DNA of 64,000 nucleotides from Zizania palustris (Eukaryota; Streptophyta; Magnoliopsida; Poales; Poaceae), in the NCBI GenBank assembly GCA_019279435.1, contig JAAALK010000289.1, forward strand, positions 85,715,023 to 85,779,022, read 5' to 3'. Position 1 is the stretch's first letter. The number at the start of each line of letters is the position of its first letter. Shown piece by piece: positions 1-11,031 of the stretch. The position numbers and the translations under genes were made by a program. The notes beneath the pieces are model-generated. The model was not told the DNA's origin. It ran no database searches and saw only the letters and a program-made list of their open reading frames with translations.

Positions 1-602
1 TAGTAACTTGTGTCCTGAAGCATCGTTGATCAACATGTCGGCTATCGGCATTGGATACTCGTCTTTTGGAGTGGCTCTGTTCAAATCCCTGAAATCAATG
101 CATACCCGTATCTTGCCGCTCCCTTTCTTTTCTACAGGCATAATGTTAGCAACCCATTCCGCGTACCTGCATGGCCTAATTAATTCAGCCTTAAGTAGTT
201 GTTCCACTTCCTCTTTAACTCGGTCATAGACGGCCGAATTAAAGCGACGGGGGGCTGTTTATAAGGCCTAAATCTGGGCTTGATGGGCAGCCGATGCTCC
301 ACGAGCTCACGGCTTAGCCCTGGCATTTCGCTATACTCCCATGTGAAACAATCGACATACGACCGAAGTAACTTTATTACTTCAGCCTTTTCATCGGGCT
401 GCAAATGTTGGTTTACAAAAGTCGGCCTGGGGATGCTACCATTACCTATATCAACTTCCTCCAAGGGATCGGCCAACGCAAAACCTTGCCCTAATTTTTC
501 TACTTTGCTAAAGTCCTCGATGGCTTCGGCAATAACGTCTTTATTAGACCGATATTGCTCCACGCCAGACTTTAGCCAATCTAGATTATTCTTGCTAGAC
601 AT
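1..602 (-). pseudogene. GY1 reverse transcriptase, N-terminal part
   Basis: RT copies element RNA into DNA. The first about 110 residues (602-255) are the usual lead-in to gypsy RT, containing LPIKPRFRPYKQPP. A short C tract on the coding strand (249-254) appears one base too short: the reading frame then leaves the family pattern, and the expected residues continue in another frame (IRPCRYAEWVAN, then CIDFRDLNRATPKDEYPMP) down to base 1. The YxDD box would lie outside the window. The boundary with the protease ORF at 603-605 is also out of frame and carries a stop. Inactive as read; domain call secure. Confidence 0.85.
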
Positions 603-604
603 GA

Positions 605-1948
605 CTACGAATACAAAAATAGTCGTGCTACTCCAGCCGGCTTTACAGACACTGGTACAAACCGTCCTCTGTATACACTAACAAAGTCATAATCCGAAAG
701 ATCTCTACCTGATAGACACTCTACTTTGTTATGGACGGCATCGACTGATACATCGGCCAATGCTACTTGGGCCGAAGTATCCACAGGGATGATTTCTATC
801 TCATCGCCATCCCACTGTATCAGGCACTTGTGTAGAGTAGAAGGGATGCAACGGTTTGCGTGAATCCAGTCGCGCCCGAGTAACACACTATATTTACCTT
901 GTATGTCAACGATGAAGAACGTTGTTGGCAAAGTCTTGTTGCCCACCGTCAACTCCATAGAGAGTACTCCCTTGGCCTCGAAGCTCTCACCGTTGGAGCC
1001 GTTGAGCATCAAGTTAGTCTTCTTCAGGTCATCTTCATCCCCGCCAAGTTTCTTCAACAATGTATAAGGCATTAGGTTAACAGTGGTGCCGCCGTCGACG
1101 AGCATCTGGGAAATCGGCTTCCCATCGATGTGACCCCTGACATAGAGGGGTTTTAGATGGCGAGTCGAGTCCTCGGGCTTCTCAAAGATGGCATTGCATG
1201 GACCGAGGTTCAATTGAGCGATCTCGGCCTCGTCCCGTGGTGGTGCAAACTCGGCGGGTAATGTGATGATGTTGATGTCCATCGCCTGAGGTGTGGGCCC
1301 CTCAGAGATGGGCGAGTAATCATCATCAAGCATGTCGTCCTCGTCGTCACTTGGACTGGGAGCCGGGTTGGTTATCTCAACTGGCTTCTCTCTCCATACC
1401 TGCTTTGTGGCTGGCCGAGGGCGGATCTCTTCAAAGATAGGTTCACACTCAGCCTCAACTACCTTCTCCCGCATCTCCTGTGCCCGCAGCCTTTGTAGGC
1501 GTCTCTTCTGTGATTTGGACATGCCCGGAGGAGCCCAATATGGCTTCGGCTTGGTGGTTGGAGATACTGTTTGACCCCTGTTAATTTTGGCCGAAGTGTG
1601 CCCTTCGGCGTCGGGCACCATGTGTTCGAAGGGGTCTTCGCTGCGAACCCTGTCGAACGGATCGGCCTCGTCCAGCCGATCGAACCAAGCTTCGGTGCGG
1701 ATCCTGGACGAAGCATGCGGCTTACCTCCGTTAGCCTTCGGCGACAAAGTCTTCGGAATTGGGACTTCCTGAGACCCAACTCTGATAGTTATGGCTTCGG
1801 ACTCCCTGACTTCGGCCTCCGCGTGCTCGCACCCTTTGGCTTCACTCTGCAGGGTCCGATTCGGAGGTACCACAGACAGTCTGTGGATGATGCCCCCTCC
1901 ACTGCGTCTGTTTGCCCCTGCCATCCATAAAACTCCGAAGGAAAACAA
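605..1948 (-). pseudogene. GY1 gag-pol linker and aspartic protease
   Basis: An open frame of 447 codons. The first about 240 residues are charged and proline-rich, with a basic stretch (SKSQKRRLQRLRAQE) and an acidic one (DDEDDMLDDDY), and match no enzyme domain I know. From about residue 270 it reads as a retropepsin: MLVDGGTTVNLMPY gives the active-site Asp in a D-G-G context, followed by a beta-rich region and SVLLGRDWIH, the typical closing motif. Such proteases cut the element polyprotein inside the virus-like particle. D-G-G instead of D-T/S-G is frequent in plant gypsy elements. The frame ends in a stop just before the RT frame, so gag-pol is now discontinuous. Confidence 0.82.
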
Positions 1949-3211
1949 GGAATAGGGTTAGTCTGTGGAGGGTACCCTAACCCGGATACGTACGGGGCCC
2001 ATGGGGTCCCCGCCCAGTCATACGGCGGAGGCATCAGAGGTTCTAGCGTCCTTGGCCACTACGAGCTGAACCCGTCACCCGGAGGGGGGTTTGGCCAAGT
2101 TGAAGGTGTCTCCGACCACACCAGCGAAGGATCTCGCCAGGCCAGAGGTATGTTCGGCCAGTGCGGGCCGAAGCCTCCCATCGGAGAAGTCCACCATGGT
2201 GCGGGGTTCGGCCATTGGGGACAAAGCTGTCGCATGGGGGGCCCAACCACTGGGGTTCAAAGTTGTCTTACGGGGAACCCGACCATTGGGCTTCGAAGTC
2301 CTTGCACGTGGGGCTCGGCCATTGTGGCTCAGAACCACCGTGAGGAGCACCAGGATACCGCGGCCCGAAGCCTTCGTGCGGAGGGTTCGCAACCTTCGGT
2401 CCGAAGCCACCCTTCAAAGATCTCGGACCCTTCGGCCGTTTTAACTTGGCGTGCAGACCTGCTTCTTTGGCCCTCCTCTGATGCTTGTTCAGCAGCATGT
2501 TATATGTTACCTTTGGCCTCTTGCGAGCTTTAGCCGAAGGGGTATTGATGTTCTGTTTCCACACTCATACCTCAGGGTTCTTTGGCATGAGTGTGCAAGT
2601 ATGTGGTTCTCCAACAATCACATCTTTTCCTTTAGCAGACTCGGCCTGTTCTGGCCGAATCAACACCTTCTTCTCGCCGAGGTCGACGGCGTTGACTGGA
2701 AAAGGATCTTTATCCGGCTTCATTTTTGGATCATGGTCTATCTTCAATCGTCCTTCTTCTATGGCCGATTGTATCCGTCATCGAAAAACATTGCAATCAT
2801 TAGTATTATGAGAATGTGAATCATGCCACTTACAGTATGGATGCTTCTTTAACTCGTCGGCAGGTGGGATAACTTGACCTTTAGGTAACCTGAGAAGCTG
2901 ACTCTTAAGAGGATATCAAATATTTTATCACATTTAGTCACATCGAATGAGTACTTGACCTCATTAAGTCTATTCTTTGTGGGGGATGGTCATAGTTCGG
3001 AGCAAGTGATAGGTTTGTTCTTAGTGTTGGTAACCCATTCGACCACGTACATGTCGGCCGAATCCTCCTCCTCTGACTCCTCCTCATCAAAGTGTTCCAT
3101 GATGTGGATTTTAGCCCTAGGCTTGCTAAGCGTATTAATAAATTTGTTATCTTTGGCTCGGCCTTCTTGGACCAGAGCCTGTTGTAGGACTTGGCTAACA
3201 TGTAAAACGTT
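1949..3211 (-). pseudogene. GY1 gag C-terminal part, broken
   Basis: Between the gag core and the protease frame the minus strand holds only short shifting frames. A zinc-knuckle-like motif is readable at 2793-2834: YCKWHDSHSHNTNDC, with Cys-His-His-Cys spacing as in nucleocapsids of many plant gypsy elements. It is followed by VFR, a stop, then QSAIEEGRLKIDHDP, also typical of the family. The 2050-2450 part encodes low-complexity Gly/Pro/Trp-rich peptides. It presumably bound RNA when intact. Several frameshifts; no continuous product. Confidence 0.65.
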
Positions 3212-4343
3212 CTAGTTATCTAACCTTTCTTTAAGTTCGGAACGCAACCTGTTAAAAGCTAATTCCGCCAAGTCCCTTTCTAAAATATTAAGACTAAAGC
3301 ACCAGTTTCTACTATCCTTGAAACACTTGATATACTCAGAGGCGCTCTCACTAGATTTTTGCTTAATCGATGTCAAATGCGAAAGTCTAAGTTCTGTTTC
3401 ACCCGTGTAGAAATAATCATGGAATTTCCGCTCTAAATCATCCCACGTGTGGATGGAGTTCGGCGGGAGCACCGAAAACCAAGTGAAAGTTGTGCCGGAT
3501 AGCGAGAGAGAAAATAGTCTAACCTTTAGGGCATCTATCCCGCTAACCTCTCCACACTGCGCCAAAAATTGACTAACATGCTCTAGTGTGGTCCTGCTAC
3601 CCTCGCCATCGAATTTAGTGAACTCATGGATCCTATAGCCATGGGGGTAGGGTACTGTATCAAGATGATCGGGGTATGGTTTGCGATAAACCCTAATCCG
3701 TCCCTTGGGCATGAAGCTGGCACACTCCCTAAACAGTGCGCGGACCCGCTCATCTATATCATCTTGGTAGTTTGTTTGCATGCGCCTCTCATGTGGGTAT
3801 TGGCGCAGGTGTTGTGTGGTATGAAGTATTAGTTTGACCATAGGTATAATGATGGGTCTCAGCCATAAGTGATGAGGCCGGAGACATGTTTGTCGGAGGC
3901 GCACTAGCTTTAGGATCTAGGGGTATGGCCTCAGTGAAGCCGAACCTTCTAAGAGTTGCCTCTACTTGGGAGCTGCCTGTCGAATCTAAATGGTTGGCTA
4001 GCGCAGCGCTAACGGCCTGATCTACTGATGCGGCTATTTTCTGCTCAATTTCTAAAGAAGATAAACGAGGCGATACCGGTGTTACCTAAACCTGAGCGAG
4101 GTCGGGGGTGATGATGTCACGCTTGACGAAGCCCGCACGTGTCTTGATGTAGCCCCCAAGCACCATGTCTTGGAGCGCCTTTAGCTTTGCCTCGATCTCT
4201 GCTTGGTCTTCTGCGGGGATATCTTCAAGTGTAGGTGACATTATGTTGCGGTTGTCGATATCCGCGCCTCCTATTGTGTCCATCGGCGGTGTAGACGTAG
4301 TAGTCGAAGTAGATGTACCGGAGGCCAATGTAGATGTACTCAT
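3212..4343 (-). pseudogene. GY1 gag (capsid region)
   Basis: A start codon at 4343 (MSTSTLASGTSTS...) lies just downstream of the PBS and opens an acidic N-terminus that stops at 4086. After a frame change the capsid core is open from 3904 to 3212. It contains PYPHGYRIHEFTKFDG, TWDDLERKFHDYFYTG and SESASEYIKCFKD, the retrotransposon gag domain shared by Ty3/gypsy elements. Gag assembles the cytoplasmic particle that packages element RNA. The two pieces need at least one frame correction, so this copy is dead. Confidence 0.8.
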
Positions 4344-4360
4344 CGTGTTCGCGTAGCTTT

Positions 4361-4378
4361 TCCCCAGCGGAGTCGCCA
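4361..4378 (-). other. GY1 primer binding site
   Basis: On the minus strand the bases right after the LTR read CTTTTTGGCGACTCCGCTGG, and TGGCGACTCCGCTGGGGA is placed where a PBS must be, 2-8 bases inside the LTR end. Related gypsy elements use a TGGCGCC...GTGGGGA PBS; this version differs and I cannot name the tRNA with certainty. Confidence 0.6.
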
Positions 4379-5329
4379 AAAAGTGTGTTGACACGGAAAC
4401 GTGCCCCCACACATGGGTCAGTTCGGCAATCCAAAAGTGCACGGATACTTAGGGACAGGCCTAAGCGTGACGTAGCACCGACGCCACGTTCCGACTACCC
4501 TTAATAGTGATAAGGGGGGTGGAGTCGCCAGGCAACCAGATTACACAAAATAATCCAATTAGCCGAAAGAAATAGGTTAAATAGGTTAAAATCAGCAAAC
4601 CAGTCGAAGTCCTCCTAGTTCGAAGTCTGATGCGAAGGGTGCACCGAAGGGTACCTTCGGCGTCTGGTGCGAAGTGCTCCGCTGAAGGGTGTTTCGGCGT
4701 TCGGAATGATCCGGCCGAAGGTAGACTTCGAACGGATCTGAACGCGGTGATCACCTCCCAACAGCGGGGTTCGGCGTGCGATCTCCGATGCAGCGAATTA
4801 CATAGTAGTGACGCGAAGGCCACACGCGGGTTCAACTTCGTCCGGTGTGGGGCGTAGTCGTGGCGAAGCCTGTCACGACGAAGTATGCTGGTGAAGCCTG
4901 TTGTCGAAGCCTGCGATCCTGTCGAAGGGTGTCCTAGGGACCTCCGGAACCGATCTCTCAGCTCCGAACACCTTCGGCGAAGGGGCTCCGAACGTGCGAA
5001 CCTGCAATAGAGGTGATGCAAAGTACCAATTCGGCCATAGGACCTAATTTTGCGAGGTGTTGCACGGGTAGCGAAGGTAACAATCTATTACGCCGATTAG
5101 CGGATATTTCACAGGCGAAGTAACAAGGCGATAGCAATCTATTACGTAGATTAATGGGGACATCACGGGTGAAGTACCAAGGCTTACCACTGTTCCGTAG
5201 TGGCGGACGGAGGGCTTCCAGGCAAACCCACGAAGAGGTACAGAAAAGTAAAGGTAAAAGTAAAGGTATGATCAAAGTATGGCTTTGGTTTGGTTTGAGT
5301 TGGGGGGCTCTCCACGCCGGCCATGCCTC

Positions 5330-5340
5330 TTTATTTATAG
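5330..5340 (-). promoter_or_regulatory. TATA box of GY1 LTR
   Basis: CTATAAATAAAG on the minus strand inside the 5' LTR, oriented towards gag. The position, more than 900 bases before the PBS, would give a long R-U5. Motif and context only. Confidence 0.5.
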
Positions 5341-5430
5341 GGGGTGAACTCCCAATCTAATCTGCTATTAATCCGGCCAGATAGAGATATAGATTGAGCT
5401 GGCGATGCAACCAACTTTATATCTGCCGAG

Positions 5431-5800
5431 GTGGGCTTCGGCCAGGCCCGTCAAGGCCTGCTCCTCGGGGCGAAGCTTTGGTAGCGTGTGCTTCGGCTAG
5501 GCCCATCGAGGCTTGCTCCTTGGGCCGAAGTTTCGATAGCGTGGGCCTCGGCCAGGCCCATCGAGGCTTGCTCCTCGGGCCGACGCTTCGATAGCATGGG
5601 CCTCGGCTAGGCCCGTCGAGGCTTGATCCTCGGGCCGAAGTTTCGGTAGTGTGGGCTTCGGCCAGGCCCGTCGAGGCTTGCTCCTCGGGCCAAAGCTTCG
5701 TTAGCGTGGGCCTTCGACGGCTTCCGAAGCATCGGCAGCGTGGGCCTTCGAAGGCTTTTGAAGCTTCAGCAGTGTGGGCCTCTGAAGGCTTCCTGGCCGA
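5431..5800 (-). repeat. 55-bp tandem repeat in GY1 LTR
   Basis: Five units start at 5431, 5486, 5541, 5596 and 5651, exactly 55 bases apart, each beginning GTGGGCTTCGGCCAGGCCC or a close variant. Shorter 34-base units start at 5706 and 5740 and a partial one at 5774. It lies in the U3 side of the LTR, upstream of the TATA box in the minus-strand sense, a usual place for enhancer-like repeats. Confidence 0.85.
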
Positions 5801-5940
5801 AGCCCAAGGGCTGGCTGGAGGCTTTCAGAGCCCATAGCTTGATGGGCTTCGGACATACCCTGGACATGTGTATTTTCGGCCCAAATCACCAAAAATTGAT
5901 ATTTTGATAATCTAGCCATTAATGCCATTTTTTGCTATCA

Positions 5941-8613
5941 ACTGTGTCGAGCCATCTTCTCAAAAGATGGAAAGTAGAAAGAATCATAAGAGTCTAGACC
6001 AAAGCGTGGCTCAAAGCGCGGTCCTCGGTTCTGCCTAAAGTCTCGACCACGAGGTCCAGAGCCGTATCCAAAGCGACCTGGAGCTCTGCCGGAGCGAACA
6101 CCATCCTCCAGAGCACGTGCATGAAAGTCGTCTCCTCTACCACCACCTACACGATGCGACCTGGCCTCTAGCCTCTCCCCGCATCGAGGAGCTCCCAATC
6201 TACCACCCTGCTGGTAGAACTGCTCCTGCCCACCAAGATCTCTCTCTGCTCTCTCAACCCGCTTCCTCCTAAAGCAAAACTCCTCAAGATGTCCGTCTCT
6301 CTGACAGTACTCACAGTGGTAGGTGGGCTTCTTGGGATGTGGTTGAGGCTTGGAGTTCTAGGGCTTGGTGGTGTTGGGTGTAGACTCTTTGGTGTGAGAG
6401 GGTCCAGGTAGAGAGTCTAGGGAAGTGTGGAAATGTTTGGGCTTTGGGACCCAGATGGGCTTCTTGGGTGGAGCTTTAGGCTGTTCTTGAAAACACTCCA
6501 TCCTTGGGCTGACTAGCCTAAAAAGACTCAGTGGAGTGAGTCTTCGGATATCACTGTTCAGGATTTATTTTATTCCACTCCACTGCTCGGCTAATGGAAC
6601 TCTCAAAATCAGCCTTGGTATAAGTGTAACCTACCCCAAACCCATCCTGCCTCTTGAATTGCTGGATCATCATGACGAGCTATGGCTCTCTAGCACTCAC
6701 CCAACTCAGGATCTGACGGAGGTAAAAGTTCTCATTCTGAACATCAGCTAGCTCCTCTCTCAAGGAAGCTAGTACCTCCACCTGAGACAAGCAGGTCTCA
6801 CACTCTCTATCGACTTGGACAGACTTCTCAGCTTTTAGCTCGATCAACTCCAATATAAGAGACAAGCAGTTCTCACAAACAATGGGTGAAACTGATAATG
6901 TCTCGAGCTCTAGCCTAGTCTGCTCCAGTTCAGCTCTGACTCTCTCCAACTCGCCCATCTGCTCATCACCCTTGGCTTTCAGCTCCGCTAAACTAGCTAG
7001 ATGGGATGGGCAGTCTATATAGGGCACGACGATAGTGGCATGAGCATCTTTCAGCTCCAACTGAGCGCTCTCAAGCTTAGTGGCCAAAGCATCCCTCTCA
7101 TCTACCCTCTCCGTGTACCTGGACTTCAGAGTCATCAGGTCACACAGTAACACCTCACAATTCGGGCACTCACTGCTACCACCCAAGCAAGGGGAAGAAG
7201 ATAGACTCTCAATTCTGCCGTTGGCCACAGCAAGCTCACTCTCAAGCTCATCTATCCTCTTCTTAGCCCCTCTAAGCAGTTTCTCCCGATATCTCAACTC
7301 CTGACGGTTCTCTTCAAGTAAATCAATGACTTCTTGTTCATAGGAAGATACCTTTTCATCATCATCATCATCGGAGTTGTCGAGGGATCCCTTCTCTTCC
7401 TTATCCCCAAGAGCCATTGAGCAGAAGCTCTTGCGAGATCTTCGGCAGTGATGTGAGCGTCTCTTCGGCCTGTCCCTGAATGCCATGAAGCAGAGGCCCA
7501 CCGGATCGTCCTTGTCCTTCCCCTTCGTGATCACGATCTCCTCATTGCTTGAGCTTGATGAAGAGGAAGAAGACGAAGACCGCTTGGAGTAGCTTCTCTC
7601 CATCTCGGCGAAAAAGCCTTGTCTCGCTTCTTGTTCTCACGCCGGTAGTCCTTCAGGGCCTTACGAAAGAATCTTGTCTTTGGCTTGCCCTTGGTGAAGG
7701 TGAAGCTGTCATGCTTGCCGAAGTCATAGGAGCCACCACCAGTACCCTTCTTGTGACCATTGCGATTGGGGCAGTCAAAGCATCCGGATTTTGTGCTATG
7801 CCTTTTGAACATTCGCTTATCATAGACACGACGCACCCGGTTGTTAAACAAACACAAATCATCATCTCCTACCGACTCAAGCTGGTCCTCAGTGATAGAC
7901 AACAAGGAGAACCTAGCACTGCTCACAGAAGAGGAGTCAGCAGAAGGTGTAGCAAGCGCCAGGGTTTTTGATCCAGAGCCAGTGAGATTTGATCTCAACT
8001 AGATATCAACCTTTGTGGTCTTGAGCTTGCTGAATAGCTCTGAAATTGTCAAGGTATCATAAGAGGTCCTCTCAATGATAGAGGATACCTTGATCTCCCA
8101 GATCTTAGGGTCCAAGGTATGGAAAACCTTGAGCGCATGCTCATGATCTGAGACCAGCTAAACTCCCTCGGCCTTGTTGGCCTGAAGCTTGTTGATGATT
8201 GATTTGAAACGACCAAACAAGGCTTCAATAGATTCACCCGACGTCTGTGTGAAATTTTCATATTCACACCGGTAGGTCTGATAGAGTCGAGCCTTGACCT
8301 GGGCTATCCCCTCATGGTATGCCTGGAGGGTAGCCCAGATCTCTCTAGCAATGTAGAGATGGCTCACACGCTCAAATTCAGTGGGACCTAAACCAGAAAA
8401 CAAAATGTTCACCGCTTTGTTGTTGTTCTGATGTTGGGTGATTATATCAGGAGATGTACACTCAGCAACAGGCAATATGGTGAAAGTAGCGTGAACACAA
8501 ATGTCCCAAATGTCCGCGCTCTGGCTCATGAGATAGGCTCGCATGCGAGTCTTCCAATAAGTATAGCCAAAAGATTCCAGGGACAGGACCTTTCCAGAAG
8601 AAGTCATGATCAC
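5941..8613 (-). pseudogene. COP-A gag
   Basis: Starts at 8613 (MIMTSSGKVLSLESFGYTYW). The N-terminal third is the copia gag domain, with WDICVHATF, GPTEFERVSHLYIAREIWATL and FKSIINKL; in-frame TAG codons lie near 8158 and 7999. A degenerate first zinc knuckle (CFDCPNRNGHKKG) lies near 7750-7790. A five-A run at 7611-7615 shifts the frame, after which a 307-residue coiled-coil region (7603-6680) is open, rich in Glu/Leu heptads with a Ser run at its start. A second, intact CCHC knuckle, CEYCQRDGHLEEFC, sits at 6274-6315, followed by an Arg/Gly-rich tail. Gag packages RNA. The end is removed by GY1. Confidence 0.85.
6274..6315 (-). other. CCHC zinc knuckle in COP-A gag
   Basis: CEYCQRDGHLEEFC matches Cx2Cx4Hx4C exactly, the nucleic-acid binding knuckle of nucleocapsids. 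It is the second of two knuckle positions in this lineage; COP-C has the equivalent CTYCHRLGHLIGFC at 47826-47867. Confidence 0.85.
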
Positions 8614-8653
8614 TACTTGGGTTTAGAACCGGTTAATGTATGGAAAACCCTAA

Positions 8654-8669
8654 CCAAGCTCTGATACCA
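8654..8669 (-). other. COP-A primer binding site
   Basis: The minus strand reads TGGTATCAGAGCTTGG two bases inside the LTR, the standard copia PBS complementary to the 3' end of plant initiator-methionine tRNA. Confidence 0.92.
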
Positions 8670-8671
8670 CT

Positions 8672-10300
8672 TGTAGGACCGAAAGTAGCGACCAGAGGGG
8701 GGGTGAATGGACGCCTAAAAAATTCTTATGAATCAATTGCCTGCTCCCGACACCCAACGCACCTCAATAGACTAACAGTTAAAAGAGATCGACAGTGCTA
8801 AAAATAATCTAGCCTAAAAACGACCGGTGTCCTAATCGAAAAGACACCAACACAATGCTTAAAGGCAGATGAAAATAACTCACAACATCATGAGCAACTC
8901 CACAAAAACATTTATCAAATCATAGTAAAGATATCTGGCACATAAACACTATTCATGGCTCATTAACATTTCATCTCATACATGACCAATAAGAATCTAC
9001 TCAAAAATAAACCGTAAAAATTAAAGCTTAATGAGTAGCACAACTTTTAATACATTTAATATGGACAGAAAATAAATTACTAAACAAGCAGAGTATTTAT
9101 ATCAGATTAAATGTCTTAATAAATACACAAAAGATGAACTAAACGAGCTCTAAATTTCTGATCAAAATATTGTAGATACTAAAAACTAAAGAAACGTGAA
9201 GAAGAACAAAGCTACAGTGTTGCATACCTCGTTTTGCGTGCGCCCGGATGTTGCGTGATGTAGCTTCTGCCACTGGCTTCTTGCAGCGAGCGTGCTCCCT
9301 GCCTGACGCAACTCAAAGCCAATGCGCCTTGCTCCTAACGTTGTGCCGTGCGGCCTAGAAAGCGCTAGCAGCCATGTAGCAGTTGTGCTGTAGGCAAGCT
9401 AATGCTAGCAGCCCTATTCGCTAGCTTCCTAGCAGCTAGACGCTAGGCTATGAGGCTTAGGTACTTGATGCTCATGCTAGCCGTTGTAAAAGCTTTGAGG
9501 CGCATGCGAGGAAGTGAAGAACGGAGAGAAAAAACGATCGCGCGAAGAAGAGAGCAGCGGTGACGGCGGCTATTCCAGCGCTAAGAAAAAAAGAAGACTG
9601 GCGACGGAGAAGATGGACACACGGGAAAAATGACCCAATATTTGGAATTAGTAAAGTGATTTCAGAAAAGGGTAACCCTAACCCTAGGGATTGGAGCCCT
9701 ATTTATAGGCATCCCAATAGCCTAGGAAAAATACCAAAATACCCTTAGGGTTTTTACAGACGCTGAAATAAAATGGAAAAGACCAAAATGCCCTTAGGAT
9801 ATTTTTACAGACTCGACTGACAGACTGTGGGCCTAAAGGAAAAATAGTAAACTCCTAAATACATATGACTTATCCTGAAGAGAAGCTTTCGTAGCGGCTA
9901 CGGCTTCACCTCAGAACGGTCAGATCCGAGATCAGCGGTCAGTTTTGCACCAAAACTGACAAAGCATCCACCGTCTTCGCACCGGGTACCCGGATTGGGC
10001 CGGCCCGATTCCGCAGCTCCCTCAGCCCGGCAATCACTCACCGCCCGTGTACGTGAGCCAATCCCGGTCAATAGCCCGGTGGATCCTCTTCTGCTCCTAG
10101 CCCATGTGCCCGGATTGGGCCAGCCCGACTTCACGGCCACTCTACCCGACAGTCGCTCGCTGCCCGTGTACCTAAGTCACATGCGGCTCAGACACAACAG
10201 GTCTTCTCTTCTCTTCATGTCCTCTTTGACTTCCGTTGACAATCACTCATCACGTCTGGAGCCATGAGGCCCATGCTCTTCAACATGGATCCTCAAATAC
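8672..10300 (-). repeat. copia LTR shared by COP-A and COP-B
   Basis: Starts TGTAGGACCGAAAG right after the PBS, so it is the 5' LTR of COP-A. It carries the SIRE-type start motif at 8691-8710. The far end is unclear: around 10240 it still resembles the end of the COP-C LTR (GACAATCACTCATCA), then passes into sequence that matches the 3' non-coding region of COP-C from 43745 on. The terminal CA and the polypurine tract expected there are missing, so about 500 bases seem to be deleted. Because the sequence to the right belongs to the 3' end of another copia body, this LTR serves as 5' LTR of one and 3' LTR of the next. Confidence 0.7.
9700..9709 (-). promoter_or_regulatory. TATA box of COP-A LTR
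   Basis: CTATAAATAGGG on the minus strand, about 1 kb before the PBS in transcription sense. Typical plant TATA consensus; LTR position supports it as the U3 promoter. Confidence 0.55.
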
Positions 10301-11031
10301 TACCCAGATAAGCATGTCCAAAAAGAAGGAGCTTCAACAAACTTGTTATGCAATATTTTCAAGCTTTTTGTTCCTTTTTATTTTTGAAATTAATGTCAGG
10401 GGTTATTTGCATGTCAACCTTATGCTGACCGACCAAGCCAAACCTAGGTCAAGTTAACACCTTCAAAAGCTTAAAGCATTGGCCTTGGCATGCACTGTAG
10501 TATCCTTGTTTATACCAAAGTGCTATGGTAAGCAGTCTAGAATAAAGCAATGCGACAAAGCAAACCCACCTGAATCTTTTCAATGTCAGCACAAAAGGCA
10601 TGGATATCAATTTCATGATTTTTCAATTTTCAGTACAAGATTTCCATGAAAAGCATTAAAATGATCAAGTTGCATGTTTGCATCCAATGTGTAAAGGACT
10701 TATCTATCAGGTATGTAAAACATAGCAAAAGCATTCAGCTTACTCATGCGAGTTAGAAGACTAAGCAGTGATCATGTTTTAATTTTCAGAATTAAAAGTC
10801 ATGCTCATGATAGATATTTGACATATTCAATAGAGAAAAATAAACATGATTAAAGACAATAATTCAAAAGCATATACAGACATGTGCATGTAAAAGGAGT
10901 TAATCATATGACATAAGCTTATGCAATGACACACAACTCCCCCTCACAAGATGCCATAAAGATGACAAACACCAAGCTCTCTTCACAAAAATGCAAATCA
11001 AGAAGCATCAAGAGGCTTGGTAAAATGTTAG
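10300..11031 (-). other. COP-B 3' non-coding region
   Basis: No gene. Sequence is collinear with 43745-44440 of COP-C (for example CAGGGGTTATTTGCA and ACTCCCCCTCACA in both), the stretch between RNase H and the 3' LTR. No envelope-like frame is present. It is cut at 11031 by TAT-ND, whose flank GTTAG is repeated at 17437, where the copia sequence resumes. Confidence 0.75.

Larger units (their letters stand above)
1..5940 (-). mobile_element. GY1: Ty3/gypsy element, 5' half
   Basis: On the minus strand, reading from the right, this holds a 5' LTR (5940-4384), a PBS-like site, gag, an aspartic protease region and the start of reverse transcriptase. It runs off the window at base 1, so the rest of pol and the 3' LTR are not visible. 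Order gag-PR-RT and the residues of gag and RT are Ty3/gypsy type. No chromodomain part is in view; the leader with a GCGACTCCGCTGGGGA-type PBS suggests a non-chromovirus (Tat/Athila side) but the lineage is not settled. It abuts copia gag COP-A at 5941, probably an insertion into it. The target-site duplication cannot be checked because the left end is missing. Confidence 0.85.
4384..5940 (-). repeat. GY1 5' LTR
   Basis: On the plus strand the segment starts TGTGTTGACACGG and ends TTTTGCTATCA, giving TG...CA ends; the left edge could be two bases further in. It is followed on the minus strand by the PBS and gag, which fixes it as the 5' LTR. It contains a minus-strand TATA box (5330-5340) and tandem repeats (5431-5800) near its upstream end. 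Length about 1.56 kb. The partner LTR lies outside the window. Confidence 0.75.
5941..10300 (-). mobile_element. COP-A: SIRE-like copia, gag and LTR
   Basis: Minus-strand copia fragment: LTR (8672 to about 10300), PBS complementary to initiator-Met tRNA, and gag running leftwards until it is cut by GY1 at 5941. A large coiled-coil gag with two zinc-knuckle regions and the LTR start motif CGACCAGAGGGGGGGTGAAT indicate the SIRE/Maximus lineage. Its pol would lie beyond GY1, outside the window. Confidence 0.8.

Noticed and set aside
5431..5800. Possible CRISPR-like array
   Set aside because: Units are contiguous without unique spacers and lie inside a plant LTR.
9671..9690. Telomere-like CCCTAACCCTAGGG
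   Set aside because: Fewer than two plant-type repeats (CCCTAAA); chance within a copia LTR.
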